Source: an uncultured Verrucomicrobia subdivision 3 bacterium
GTDB lineage: Bacteria; Verrucomicrobiota; Verrucomicrobiia; Limisphaerales; UBA11358
Direction of reading: 5' to 3'
Length of the DNA: 64,000 nt
NCBI GenBank assembly: GCA_903861445.1
Contig: CAIOUK010000215.1
Coordinates: forward strand, 1-64,000
How positions within the stretch are numbered: the first letter of the stretch is position 1; each line of letters begins with the position of its first letter. Under the pieces are notes generated by a model that was given only the letters and a program-made list of their open reading frames with translations, was not told the DNA's origin and ran no database searches. Positions 25,899-34,776 of this stretch are shown one piece after another. The position numbers and the translations under genes are program-made.

Positions 25899-28334
25899 TT
25901 GTTTATGTTGATTAAACGTTTCCAAATCCTGACCTGCCTCGTCTCAATTGCGGTCGTTGCCCTGCTGGCTTGGCCAACTCATGGCAACGCGGCGGCGCCA
26001 AAGGTCAAAATGCCCAACCCGGATTTCACCAAAGGCGAACCCATCCCGCCGGACGCCAACCATGACTGGAATCTCGGTGCCACCGGCGTGCGCGGCTGGA
26101 TGTTCACCGGCCGGACGTTTGCCACCACCGAGGCGCGCCAGATTAAAATCACCAAGGTCGCCAAAGGCTCGCCCGCCGATGGTTTACTCGCGGTGGGCGA
26201 CGTAATTCTCGGTGTCGGCGGCAAACCCTTTTCATACGATCCGCGCACGGAGTTTGGTAAGGCGCTCACCGTTGCGGAATCCGAGGCCGCCGGCGGCAAA
26301 TTGCGTGTGACCCGCTGGCGGGCCGGTCACACGGAAGAGGTCACCATCAAACTACCGGTGCTCGGCACCTACAGCGCCACCGCGCCGTTTGATTGCCCAA
26401 AATCGAAACGCATCTTCGAACAAGGCTGTGCGCTGTTGGCCAAACGCGTCGCCGCGCCAACCTATCATCCCGACCCGATCATCCGTTCGTTAAATGCGCT
26501 CGCACTGCTGGCCAGCGGTAAACCGGAATACCTTCCCGTGTTGCGCAAGGAAGCGCAGTGGGCTTCGGGGTTCTCCGCCGAGAGCATGGCCACGTGGTAT
26601 TACGGCTACGTCATGATGTTTCTGGCCGAATACAAAATGGCCACCGGCGATGAATCGGTCATGCCCGGATTGCAGCGGCTGGCGCTGGAGGCGGCCAAGG
26701 GCCAAAGTGCGGTCGGTTCGTGGGGGCACAAATTTGCCCGCCCCGATGGCCGGCTCAATGGCTACGGCATGATGAATTCACCGGGTGAGCCGTTGACCAT
26801 CGCCATGGTGATGGCGCGCGCCGCCGGCGTCAACGACCCCAAAGTTGCTCATGCCATCGAAATGAGCGCGCGGCTTTTGAGGTTTTATATTGGCAAAGGC
26901 TGCGTGCCCTACGGCGACCACGCGCCGTGGATGCAGAGTCATGATGACAACGGCAAATGCGGCATGGCCGCCGTGCTGTTCAACTTGTTGGATGAACCCG
27001 CCGGCGCCGATTTCTTCGCGCACATGAGCCTGTGCTCGTTTGGTCCGGAGCGCGATTGTGGCCACACGGGAAATTATTTCAACATCGTCTGGGCCATGCC
27101 CGGCGTCGCGCTCTCCGGCCCGCAGGCCACGGGCGCGTGGATGAAGGAATTCGGTGAGTGGTATTATGATCTCTCCCGCGAGTGGGATGGCAGCTTTGCG
27201 CATCTGGGGCCGCCGCAGGCAAGCAGAGATAGCTACGGTGGTTGGGACGCCACTGGTGCCACCCTGTTGGCTTATGCCGTGCCGCTGAAAAGTCTCTGGC
27301 TCACCGGCAAGCGCCCCACTCAGGTTCCCCAGCTCAGTGCCAGCGAGGCGGAACAGTTCATCCGCACCGGGCGCGGCTGGTCGCAGGGTGATAAATTCAG
27401 TTACTACGACAAGTTAAGCGACGACGAATTGATTGCCGATCTCGCCAGTTGGTCGCCCATCGTGCGCGATCGCGCGGGGACTGCGCTGGGTCGCCGCCAG
27501 GAAGCCCCGGTTGCCCGCGTGCTGGCGCTGCTCAATTCTCCGTCCCTCGATGCGCGCCTCGGCGCGTGCCAGGCCATCGTCCAGCTCAAGGACCGGGCCG
27601 CTGCCGCCGTTCCCGCATTGCGTCAGGCCCTGCATGCGGACGAACTCTGGTTGCGGATCAACGCCGCCGAAGCGCTCGCCGCGATTGGCAAGCCGGCGAT
27701 GGTGGCCGTCCCAGATATGCTGGAATTGTTGTCTCAGGTTGACCCGAAACAAGACCCGCGCGGTATGCAGCAGCGCTATTTTACCGGTGCCCTGTTTGGT
27801 GCTCGCAACGGATTGCTGGGACACTCTCTCGAAAATGTGGATCGCAATCAAATCTACGCGGCGGTGCGCGCCGGATTAAAAAACGAAGACGGCGCTGCTC
27901 GGGGCGTCTTTAGCACCGTTTATAAAAACCTTTCCGCAGAGGAGATCAAACCGTTGTTGCCCACCATTCTGCAAGCGGTGGTCGAGTCTGCTCCCAGCGA
28001 CGAGATGTTTGCCGATGGCATCCGCCTGGATGGCCTGCGCATTTTGGCCGCCCATCATGTGGCGGAAGGATTGACCGCCGGCGTCAACTATCTCCGCGAC
28101 CAAAATCCTTGGGGCAGCGAAAAGCGCACGATTGAATTGACCAAAACCCTGGCCAGTTACGGAGCATCCGCCAAGGTTGTCATTTCCGAACTCACGCGCA
28201 TTGCGGATGGCTTTGCGGCCGGCGAACCCAATGCCTCCAAGCAATCGAGCCTCAATAAAGCCGCCACCGTCCGGGCGGCCATCCAAGAAATCGCCGCCGC
28301 CACTGACCACACGAAACTCATCCATATCCAATAA
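25899..28334 (+). CDS. DUF6288-like exported PDZ/toroid/HEAT protein, copy 1
   Basis: 811 residues. A signal peptide (to about residue 32) is followed by a PDZ-like domain (about 60-150; ARQIKITKVAKGSPADGLL, VGDVILGVGGKPFSYD). A long alpha/alpha-toroid-like region (about 170-500) contains GHKFARPDGRLNGYG, GDHAPWMQSHDDNG and CGHTGNYFN. HEAT-like helical repeats (about 530-690) and a helical tail complete it. The PDZ and HEAT parts suggest a periplasmic scaffold. The conserved His/Asp/Asn-rich toroid may bind or cleave a glycan. No biochemical role can be assigned. A close paralogue lies at 54882-57305. Confidence 0.8.
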   Translation: MFMLIKRFQILTCLVSIAVVALLAWPTHGNAAAPKVKMPNPDFTKGEPIPPDANHDWNLGATGVRGWMFTGRTFATTEARQIKITKVAKGSPADGLLAVGDVILGVGGKPFSYDPRTEFGKALTVAESEAAGGKLRVTRWRAGHTEEVTIKLPVLGTYSATAPFDCPKSKRIFEQGCALLAKRVAAPTYHPDPIIRSLNALALLASGKPEYLPVLRKEAQWASGFSAESMATWYYGYVMMFLAEYKMATGDESVMPGLQRLALEAAKGQSAVGSWGHKFARPDGRLNGYGMMNSPGEPLTIAMVMARAAGVNDPKVAHAIEMSARLLRFYIGKGCVPYGDHAPWMQSHDDNGKCGMAAVLFNLLDEPAGADFFAHMSLCSFGPERDCGHTGNYFNIVWAMPGVALSGPQATGAWMKEFGEWYYDLSREWDGSFAHLGPPQASRDSYGGWDATGATLLAYAVPLKSLWLTGKRPTQVPQLSASEAEQFIRTGRGWSQGDKFSYYDKLSDDELIADLASWSPIVRDRAGTALGRRQEAPVARVLALLNSPSLDARLGACQAIVQLKDRAAAAVPALRQALHADELWLRINAAEALAAIGKPAMVAVPDMLELLSQVDPKQDPRGMQQRYFTGALFGARNGLLGHSLENVDRNQIYAAVRAGLKNEDGAARGVFSTVYKNLSAEEIKPLLPTILQAVVESAPSDEMFADGIRLDGLRILAAHHVAEGLTAGVNYLRDQNPWGSEKRTIELTKTLASYGASAKVVISELTRIADGFAAGEPNASKQSSLNKAATVRAAIQEIAAATDHTKLIHIQ

Positions 28335-28406
28335 CTCCGCCGGACGGCTTTTTCCATAAGGAAGAGCATGAGAGCAATGGGGATGATTTTCAGGGTTTGC
28401 CAATCA

Positions 28407-28462
28407 GACTACGGATCGCTGACTAATGACTACTGACTTCCGCTTTCAGTCTTTCGTTTTTT
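28407..28462. repeat. eight heptamers upstream of the first epimerase gene
   Basis: GACTACG, GATCGCT, GACTAAT, GACTACT, GACTTCC, GCTTTCA, GTCTTTC and GTTTTTT run in strict 7-bp register up to 6 bp before the ATG at 28469. The class shifts from G-A-C to pyrimidine-rich units along the run. Confidence 0.75.
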
Positions 28463-28468
28463 AATTTT

Positions 28469-29521
28469 ATGAAAACGCTCCTCGTCACCGGCTCGTCCGG
28501 TCTCATCGGCTCCGAAGTCGTGGAATCCTTCAGTCGCGATGGCTGGCATATTCACGGCGTGGACAACAACATGCGCGCCGATTTCTTTGGCCCCGGCGGC
28601 GACACCCGCTGGAATCAGCAGCGGCTGATCGGCGCGCTTAAAAATTTTTCCCATCACGAGCTGGACATCCGCAATCGGCCCGCCGTGCTGGGGCTGCTGA
28701 ATGAACTCAAGCCCACGGCCATCGTTCACACCGCCGCGCAGCCGAGCCACGACCTCGCCGCCAGCCGGCCATTCGATGACTTCGATGTGAATGCTAACGG
28801 CACGCTCAACATGCTGGAAGCCGCGCGCCTCGCGTGTCCGGAATCACCGTTCGTCCACATGAGCACGAACAAGGTTTATGGCGATGCGCCCAATCGCATC
28901 CAGCTCAAGGAACTCGCCCAACGCTGGGATTATGATGATGCTACCTACGCCGACGGCATCCGCGAAACTTTCACGATTGATCAAAGCAAGCACAGCTTGT
29001 TCGGCGCGTCCAAAGTTGCCGCCGACGTGATGGTGCAGGAATACGGCCGTTATTTCGGCATGCCCACCTGCGCGTTGCGCGGCGGCTGTCTGACCGGCCC
29101 AAATCACAGTGGCGTGGAACTGCACGGTTTCTTGAGCTACCTCATCAAGTGCAATCTCGAAGGCCGCACCTACAAGGTTTTCGGCTACAAAGGCAAGCAG
29201 GTGCGCGACAATATCCACAGCCACGACGTCGTGCAATTCATGCGCCGGTTCATCGAATCACCCCGCAAAGGCGAAGTCTATAACCTCGGCGGTGGCCGCG
29301 CGAATTCGGTTTCTATCCTCGAAGCCTTCGATCTTATTGCCTCCATCTCCGGCAAAAAGATGAGCCACGAATATGTGGATCAAAACCGCGCCGGCGACCA
29401 TATCTGCTACATCTCTAACCTCGATAAGTTGAAAGCGCACTATCCCGGCTGGGGCATCACGAAGGATTTGAAGACGACGTTCGTCGAAATTCACGATGCG
29501 TGGGTGAAAAGGAAAAGCTGA
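28469..29521 (+). CDS. CDP-paratose 2-epimerase-like SDR enzyme
   Basis: 350 residues. The NAD-binding motif is TGSSGLIG. The family segment HTAAQPSHDLAASRPF, the Ser/Thr active-site strand FVHMSTNKVYGD, and ALRGGCLTGPNHSGVELHGF resemble CDP-paratose/tyvelose 2-epimerases. The canonical YxxxK is F-x-x-x-K here (Phe178, Lys182 in SLFGASKVAAD). It should act on a nucleotide-activated 6-deoxy or dideoxy sugar for the glycan, but the missing Tyr leaves the reaction uncertain. A related enzyme with an intact Tyr follows directly. Confidence 0.8.
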   Translation: MKTLLVTGSSGLIGSEVVESFSRDGWHIHGVDNNMRADFFGPGGDTRWNQQRLIGALKNFSHHELDIRNRPAVLGLLNELKPTAIVHTAAQPSHDLAASRPFDDFDVNANGTLNMLEAARLACPESPFVHMSTNKVYGDAPNRIQLKELAQRWDYDDATYADGIRETFTIDQSKHSLFGASKVAADVMVQEYGRYFGMPTCALRGGCLTGPNHSGVELHGFLSYLIKCNLEGRTYKVFGYKGKQVRDNIHSHDVVQFMRRFIESPRKGEVYNLGGGRANSVSILEAFDLIASISGKKMSHEYVDQNRAGDHICYISNLDKLKAHYPGWGITKDLKTTFVEIHDAWVKRKS

Positions 29522-29579
29522 AATCAATTTCTATTTTCTACTTTCCAAATGTCTGCTTTGTCTTGCGATGTCTGATTTC

Positions 29580-30629
29580 ATGAAAATTCTCATCACCGGC
29601 GGCGCGGGGTTCGTGGGTTCCAACCTGGCGCTCGCGCTGCGGGCGGATATGTCCGGCGCAGAAGTCGTCTGCATGGACAACTTGTATCGACGTGGCTCGG
29701 AATTGAATGTGCCGCGTTTGGAAAAAGCCGGTGCAACCTTTCATCGCGGCGATGTGCGCGACCCGGCGGCGTTTCCCGCCGGCCCGTTTGATTTTCTCAT
29801 CGAATGTTCCGCCGAACCTTCCGTGCTGGCCGGTCAGGCCGGCTCGCCGGATTATCTGTTTCAGACCAATCTCGTCGGTGCCTACAACTGTCTGGAAAAA
29901 GCCCGGCAATGGCAGAGTAAATTTATTTTTCTCTCCACCAGCCGCGTTTATCCCATCGCCCGGCTCGAAGCCCATCCGTGGCGCGAAGAAACCACGCGGT
30001 TCGCGTGGGACGACCACGGCACGCCCGGCCTCAGCTCGCGCGGCGTGAGTGAAGCGGTGGATTTAAGCGGCGCGCGGTCACTCTACGGCTACACCAAAAT
30101 TTCCGCCGAACAACTCATCGAGGAATATCGTGCCGCATTTGGCCTGCGAGCCGTCGTCAACCGCTGCGGTGTTATCGCTGGGCCGTGGCAGTTCGGCAAG
30201 GTGGATCAAGGCGTGGCCTCGCTCTGGGTGCTGGCGCATCATTTTCAGCGACCGTTGAGCTACATCGGCTACGGCGGCACGGGTAAACAAGTCCGCGATT
30301 TTCTGCACGTTGCCGACTTGTGCGATTTGATTCGCGAACAAATCCAGAATTTTGATCACTGGGACGGCTGGCTGGGCAACGTCGCCGGCGGCCTCGCCCA
30401 CAGCGCCTCGCTTTGCGAACTGACCACGCTCTGTCGCGAAATTACTGGCCGCGAAACGCCGATCAAATCCATCGCGGAAAATCGTCCGAACGATTTGCGG
30501 ATTTTTGTGGCCGACTGCAACCGCTTGTTTCAACACACCACTTGGCGGCCAAAACGCAACGTGCGTCGTATCGTTCAAGACGCCCATGCGTGGGTGGTGG
30601 AACACGCGGAGCAACTAAAAAAACTCTGA
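29580..30629 (+). CDS. NAD-dependent epimerase, CDP-paratose 2-epimerase-like
   Basis: 349 residues from MKILITGGAGFVGSNLAL; an ATG 12 bp earlier is an alternative. It has the extended-SDR Rossmann GGAGFVG, the active-site strand FIFLSTSRVYP and an intact YxxxK (SLYGYTKISAEQ). Later motifs RCGVIAGPWQFGKVDQG and GGTGKQVRDFLHV match the CDP-paratose 2-epimerase group. It forms a pair with the preceding SDR gene, which suggests a two-step or heteromeric conversion of one nucleotide sugar. The exact sugar cannot be deduced. Confidence 0.85.
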   Translation: MKILITGGAGFVGSNLALALRADMSGAEVVCMDNLYRRGSELNVPRLEKAGATFHRGDVRDPAAFPAGPFDFLIECSAEPSVLAGQAGSPDYLFQTNLVGAYNCLEKARQWQSKFIFLSTSRVYPIARLEAHPWREETTRFAWDDHGTPGLSSRGVSEAVDLSGARSLYGYTKISAEQLIEEYRAAFGLRAVVNRCGVIAGPWQFGKVDQGVASLWVLAHHFQRPLSYIGYGGTGKQVRDFLHVADLCDLIREQIQNFDHWDGWLGNVAGGLAHSASLCELTTLCREITGRETPIKSIAENRPNDLRIFVADCNRLFQHTTWRPKRNVRRIVQDAHAWVVEHAEQLKKL

Positions 30630-30636
30630 CCGCAGA

Positions 30637-30664
30637 TTTCAGCTTTCAGAATTTCTGTTTCAAC
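30637..30664. repeat. heptamer run upstream of the ABC permease
   Basis: ATTTCAG, CTTTCAG, AATTTCT and GTTTCAA lie in 7-bp register and fill most of the gap between the stop at 30629 and the ATG at 30667. Confidence 0.7.
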
Positions 30665-30666
30665 TT

Positions 30667-31512
30667 ATGCATTTGATTCTTGAACCCGGACGCGCCGAGA
30701 AAAATTACTGGCGCGACCTCTGGCGCTATCGCGAGCTGTTCATTATTCTCGCCTGGCGCGACATCACCGTTCGCTACAAGCAAACAGTCATCGGCGTGGT
30801 GTGGGCGGTCATCCGGCCGTTGCTGACGACGATTGTGTTCACGGTGGTGTTTAGCAAGATTGCCAAATTATCCGCGCCGGGTGCCATCCCTTATGCGCTG
30901 CTGGTGATGGCGGCGAATCTGCCCTGGCAGTTTTTTGCCACCGCCATGAGCGAGTCCAGCAACAGCCTGATCGGCAATGCCAACCTCATCTCCAAAATCT
31001 ACTTTCCCCGACTCATCATCCCTGTGGGCTCCGTCATTACTAGCTTCGTGGATTTTTTAATCACCCTCGGTTTGATGGCAGCACTAATGATCTGGTTTCA
31101 GTTTGTTCCTGACTGGCGCTTATTTCTGCTCCCCGCTTTCATGATATTAGCTTTTGCCTCAGCTTTCGGCATCGGCCTGTGGCTGTGCGCGCTAAACGTG
31201 GAATACCGGGACTTTCGTTACATCGTGCCCTTCATTGTGCAATTTGGATTTTTCCTCTCGCCCGTGGGCTTCAGCACCACGCGCGTGCCGGAACACTGGC
31301 TCTGGCACGGTTTTGATATTCCGGCGCGGTTGATCTACTCGCTTAATCCCATGGTGGGTGTCATTGAAGGCTTCCGCTGGAGCCTGTTGCGCGGTGAAAG
31401 CTCTTTTCAGGTTTCAGCTTTGAGCATTTCAGTTTTTGTGACGGTCGTGCTGTGCGCGAGCGGTATCTGGTATTTCCGAAAAATGGAACGCACATTTGCC
31501 GACGTCATTTGA
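30667..31512 (+). CDS. wzm: ABC-2 type polysaccharide export permease (Wzm-like)
   Basis: 281 residues with six membrane helices. The amphipathic start (WRYRELFIILAWRDITVRYKQTVIGVVWAVIRPL, in two parts) is typical of Wzm/TagG permeases, and the C-terminal part (LNPMVGVIEGFRWSLL) is also characteristic. It forms the channel through which the ABC exporter passes a lipid-linked glycan across the inner membrane. Its ATPase partner is two genes downstream, with an acyltransferase gene between them. Heptamer repeats lie inside the gene near its 3' end (encoding FQVSALSISVF). Confidence 0.92.
   Translation: MHLILEPGRAEKNYWRDLWRYRELFIILAWRDITVRYKQTVIGVVWAVIRPLLTTIVFTVVFSKIAKLSAPGAIPYALLVMAANLPWQFFATAMSESSNSLIGNANLISKIYFPRLIIPVGSVITSFVDFLITLGLMAALMIWFQFVPDWRLFLLPAFMILAFASAFGIGLWLCALNVEYRDFRYIVPFIVQFGFFLSPVGFSTTRVPEHWLWHGFDIPARLIYSLNPMVGVIEGFRWSLLRGESSFQVSALSISVFVTVVLCASGIWYFRKMERTFADVI
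31404..31438. repeat. degenerate heptamer run inside the permease gene
   Basis: TTTTCAG, GTTTCAG, CTTTGAG, CATTTCA and GTTTTTG occur in register inside the coding sequence just before the last membrane helix. The gene stays in frame. Confidence 0.65.
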
Positions 31513-31555
31513 AGAACGAAAGTGGAAATCACGAAAAGAGGTGTTGGATTTGAGC

Positions 31556-33487
31556 ATGAATCAAAAGTATCGTCCTGACATTGATGGATTAAGGGCGCTG
31601 GCCATTTTGCCAGTAATCCTTTTTCATGCTGACCTTGGATGCCCCGGCGGATTTGTTGGGGTTGACATCTTTTTTGTTATTTCTGGCTTCCTGATTACGT
31701 CACTCATTTTGAAAGAAATCAATGAAGATTGCTTCAGTTTAGTCACTTTCTGGGAACGACGGATTCGGAGAATCTTGCCAGCCTTGGCCGTGGTGGTTTT
31801 CGCCACGCTCGTTGCGGGGTGGTTTTTATTCATGCCAGCGGACTTTGAGGTGCTTGGCAAATCCGTTATTGCTCAGGTGACATTGCTGTCCAATGTTTTC
31901 TTTTATCGGCAAAGTCTTGTTGGTGGCGGATACTTTGCTCCTGTTTCGGATACCAAAGCACTGCTGCATACTTGGTCTTTGGCCGTTGAGGAACAATTTT
32001 ATGTGCTCTTTCCGCTGCTGCTGATTTTGCTGGGACGGCAAAAACGCCTTTCAATTGCACAAGCTATTTTATGGTTTGGCATTGGGTCGCTTTTTTTGAG
32101 TGTTGCGGGCAGCTATTACAGACCGGGGGCAACTTTTTACCTGCTACCGACCCGAGCGTGGGAACTGATGATCGGGGCATTTCTCGCTACCATCCCCGGA
32201 AGGCAGTTGTTGAATCCACGAATAAACGAAGCCGTTGGCTGGTCTGGTCTCGGACTGATTTTTTATTCGATATTCTTTTATACGCGCGAAACCCGGTTTC
32301 CGGGACTGGCGGCGATTCCTCCTTGTCTGGGTGCCGCATTGATTATTTTTTCAGGCGGGGGAATCAATGTGAAACCAACGCTCATCAACCGGGGACTGGC
32401 TTGGAAACCGGTTGTATTTATCGGCCTCATTTCCTATTCACTTTATCTATGGCATTGGCCGCTTTTGGTTTTCTCAAAAAACTACAACTATTACCACTAC
32501 GGCACGAAAACCCAAAGTTGGCAACTTCGTATCACGCTGTTGATGATCGGCATCGCCCTCGCCGCTGCTTCATTGAAATGGATCGAAGCGCCCTTTCGGA
32601 AGCGCATACTTTGCCCCCGTCGCCCACAAGTGTTTGCACTTGCCGGTTGCACGATGCTAACCCTGCTGATTTTTGGCACCGGTGTTTATTTGAAACATGG
32701 AGTGCGTTCCCGGATTTCCTCCAAAGCGGATATTTTTTTAAACGGCAAGGATTATGTAGCGTTTCGAAATAATATCACGCCACAACAGGCCGCCGCCGGC
32801 CAGTTTCCCGAACTCGGCGCGCAAAGCACCAATCAACCGATTCAAATTCTTCTTTGGGGCGACAGCCACGCCATGCATGTAGCCTCCGCCCTTGACGAGC
32901 TATGCCGAAGGTTTTCAGTGCGTGGCGTTGAGGCGACTCATTCAGACACGGCACCGATGCTTGATTATATCCAAATAGAAAAATATGGTCTGAATGAAAA
33001 TGCGCCCGCGTTCTCGCAATCCGTGGTCGAGTTCATTGCCAAACATCACATAAAAACGGTAATTCTTGGCGCGGTCTGGTCGGATTACGGGCCAACTAAT
33101 ATTGTTGCTGACAAACTGGTGGAAACAGCCCAGACCATCATGGCTACTGGCGCTTCAGTTTATATTCTTAAAGATGTGCCCAAACCAGACTATGATGTTC
33201 CCATGCAGGCAAGTATTACAGTCAGGCAACATGGTGACCTCGCCCAACTGGAAATACCTCCGGCTAAATACGCCGCCTTGAATGAAAGTTATGAACCGGT
33301 TTTTAATCGCCTTACAAAAATCGGCGCGACCGTTTTGGACACTTCAAAGTATTTCCTCAACACAAATGGCCGTTACGATGTTATCCGGAATGGTAGGGTT
33401 TTATATTTTGACGCACACCATCTGACAACAGCGGGAGCAAAACTGCTGCTACCCATGTTTGAACCAATATTCCACCAATTAAATTGA
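31556..33487 (+). CDS. OafA-type membrane acyltransferase with SGNH domain
   Basis: 643 residues from the ATG at 31556. The N-terminal acyltransferase-3 domain (RPDIDGLRALAILPVILFHAD, in adjoining parts, with the catalytic His) has about ten membrane helices, to residue 380. A periplasmic SGNH-hydrolase-like domain follows, with the Ser in LLWGDSHAMH (near 433) and the DxxH motif in YFDAHHLTTAG (near 618). OafA/OatA enzymes move acetyl or other acyl groups to sugars in the periplasm. It sits between the exporter subunits and probably O-acylates the exported glycan. Its codon use looks less GC-rich than that of its neighbours, a hint of transfer. Confidence 0.92.
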   Translation: MNQKYRPDIDGLRALAILPVILFHADLGCPGGFVGVDIFFVISGFLITSLILKEINEDCFSLVTFWERRIRRILPALAVVVFATLVAGWFLFMPADFEVLGKSVIAQVTLLSNVFFYRQSLVGGGYFAPVSDTKALLHTWSLAVEEQFYVLFPLLLILLGRQKRLSIAQAILWFGIGSLFLSVAGSYYRPGATFYLLPTRAWELMIGAFLATIPGRQLLNPRINEAVGWSGLGLIFYSIFFYTRETRFPGLAAIPPCLGAALIIFSGGGINVKPTLINRGLAWKPVVFIGLISYSLYLWHWPLLVFSKNYNYYHYGTKTQSWQLRITLLMIGIALAAASLKWIEAPFRKRILCPRRPQVFALAGCTMLTLLIFGTGVYLKHGVRSRISSKADIFLNGKDYVAFRNNITPQQAAAGQFPELGAQSTNQPIQILLWGDSHAMHVASALDELCRRFSVRGVEATHSDTAPMLDYIQIEKYGLNENAPAFSQSVVEFIAKHHIKTVILGAVWSDYGPTNIVADKLVETAQTIMATGASVYILKDVPKPDYDVPMQASITVRQHGDLAQLEIPPAKYAALNESYEPVFNRLTKIGATVLDTSKYFLNTNGRYDVIRNGRVLYFDAHHLTTAGAKLLLPMFEPIFHQLN

Positions 33488-34770
33488 AAAACGACGCGAT
33501 CATATCAGTCGAAAACCTCGGTAAAAAATACCGCATCAGTCATCAGGCTGAACGGCAGCGCTACACCGCCTTGCGCGACGTGTTGGCCAACAAGGTCAAA
33601 GGCTTATTCCAAAATCGGAAATCGGAAATCGAAAATCAGAAATCGGTGGAGGATTTTTGGGCCTTGCAGGACGTTTCCTTTGAGGTCAAGCGCGGCGAAG
33701 TCGTTGGCATCATCGGGCGGAATGGCGCGGGCAAGAGCACGCTGCTGAAAATTCTGAGCCGCATCACCGAGCCGAGCACCGGCCGCGTGGATTTGCGCGG
33801 GCGCGTGGCGAGCCTGTTGGAAGTCGGCACCGGATTTCATCCCGAACTGACCGGACGCGAAAATGTCTTTTTGAACGGTGCGATCCTGGGCATGAGTCGG
33901 GCGGAGATCCGGAGGAAATTTGACGAGATCGTGGCCTTTGCCGAGGTGGAGAAGTTTTTGGACACACCGGTGAAACGCTACAGCAGCGGCATGTATGTGC
34001 GCCTGGCCTTTGCCGTGGCCGCGCACCTGGAACCGGAAATCTTGATCGTGGACGAAGTGCTGGCGGTAGGTGATGCGCAGTTTCAGAAGAAATGCCTAGG
34101 CAAGATGCAGGATGTCAGCAAAGGCGGTCGAACCGTGCTCTTTGTCAGTCACAACATGGTGGCCGTGCAAACCCTCTGCCACCGCGCCTTGTGGTTGCGC
34201 GATGGTAAGTTGATTGCGGATAGGGACGTGGCTCCAGTCGTTGCGGATTACCTGCGTGGATTCCACGGCCAAGACGACATCCAGCAATGGGACGACCCCA
34301 AAACCGCGCCCGGCAACGACGCGCTCCGGATTAGAAGCGTCCGGCTGATTCCCGAAACCAGCGGGGATGACAATCTCATTTCCATGCAGACACCGTTCCG
34401 GATTGAAACCGAATTCTGGGTGCTGGACGCCAGCCGCCAACTGCACTTCACCTATCATTTGCTCAATGACCAGGGCATCACGGTGTTGACTACCGGCTTC
34501 CCGATGCAAGTGCATCCAGTGGGTCACCACAAGGCCGTCTGCCATTTGCCCGGCAACCTGCTCAACAGCGGCGGCTACTCCCTGAAATTGCTCGTGGTGG
34601 AGAATGGCAACAAGGTGACTTATATCCGTGAAAGCATTGCCAGTTTTACCGTCGTGGATATTGCGGAAAGAAAAGGTTCTTGGATGGGACGGGAACCGAG
34701 TGTTGTCCGGCCTATCTTAAATTGGAATGTGGAAACTTTAAAAACAAACAGTTCTTCTACGCATAATTAG
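33484..34770 (+). CDS. wzt: ABC exporter ATPase with carbohydrate-binding tail (Wzt-like)
   Basis: 428 residues. The start is TTG at 33484, overlapping the acyltransferase stop by 4 bp. The nucleotide-binding domain (about 1-250) has Walker A GRNGAGKST, signature YSSGMYVRLAFAVA, Walker B EILIVDEVLAVGD and H-loop VSHN. The C-terminal domain (about 265-420) is a beta-rich Wzt_C-type fold that in Wzt recognises the terminating sugar of a finished chain. This implies export of a completed glycan. A heptamer-coded insert (RKSEIENQKS) lies near residue 45. Confidence 0.92.
   Translation: MKNDAIISVENLGKKYRISHQAERQRYTALRDVLANKVKGLFQNRKSEIENQKSVEDFWALQDVSFEVKRGEVVGIIGRNGAGKSTLLKILSRITEPSTGRVDLRGRVASLLEVGTGFHPELTGRENVFLNGAILGMSRAEIRRKFDEIVAFAEVEKFLDTPVKRYSSGMYVRLAFAVAAHLEPEILIVDEVLAVGDAQFQKKCLGKMQDVSKGGRTVLFVSHNMVAVQTLCHRALWLRDGKLIADRDVAPVVADYLRGFHGQDDIQQWDDPKTAPGNDALRIRSVRLIPETSGDDNLISMQTPFRIETEFWVLDASRQLHFTYHLLNDQGITVLTTGFPMQVHPVGHHKAVCHLPGNLLNSGGYSLKLLVVENGNKVTYIRESIASFTVVDIAERKGSWMGREPSVVRPILNWNVETLKTNSSSTHN
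33612..33646. repeat. five heptamers of the AAATCGG type in a coding region
   Basis: AAATCGG, AAATCGG, AAATCGA, AAATCAG and AAATCGG follow in register inside the wzt gene. It is nearly the same unit as in the UDP-sugar dehydrogenase gene 10 kb upstream. Confidence 0.9.
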
Positions 34771-34776
34771 GCGCTT

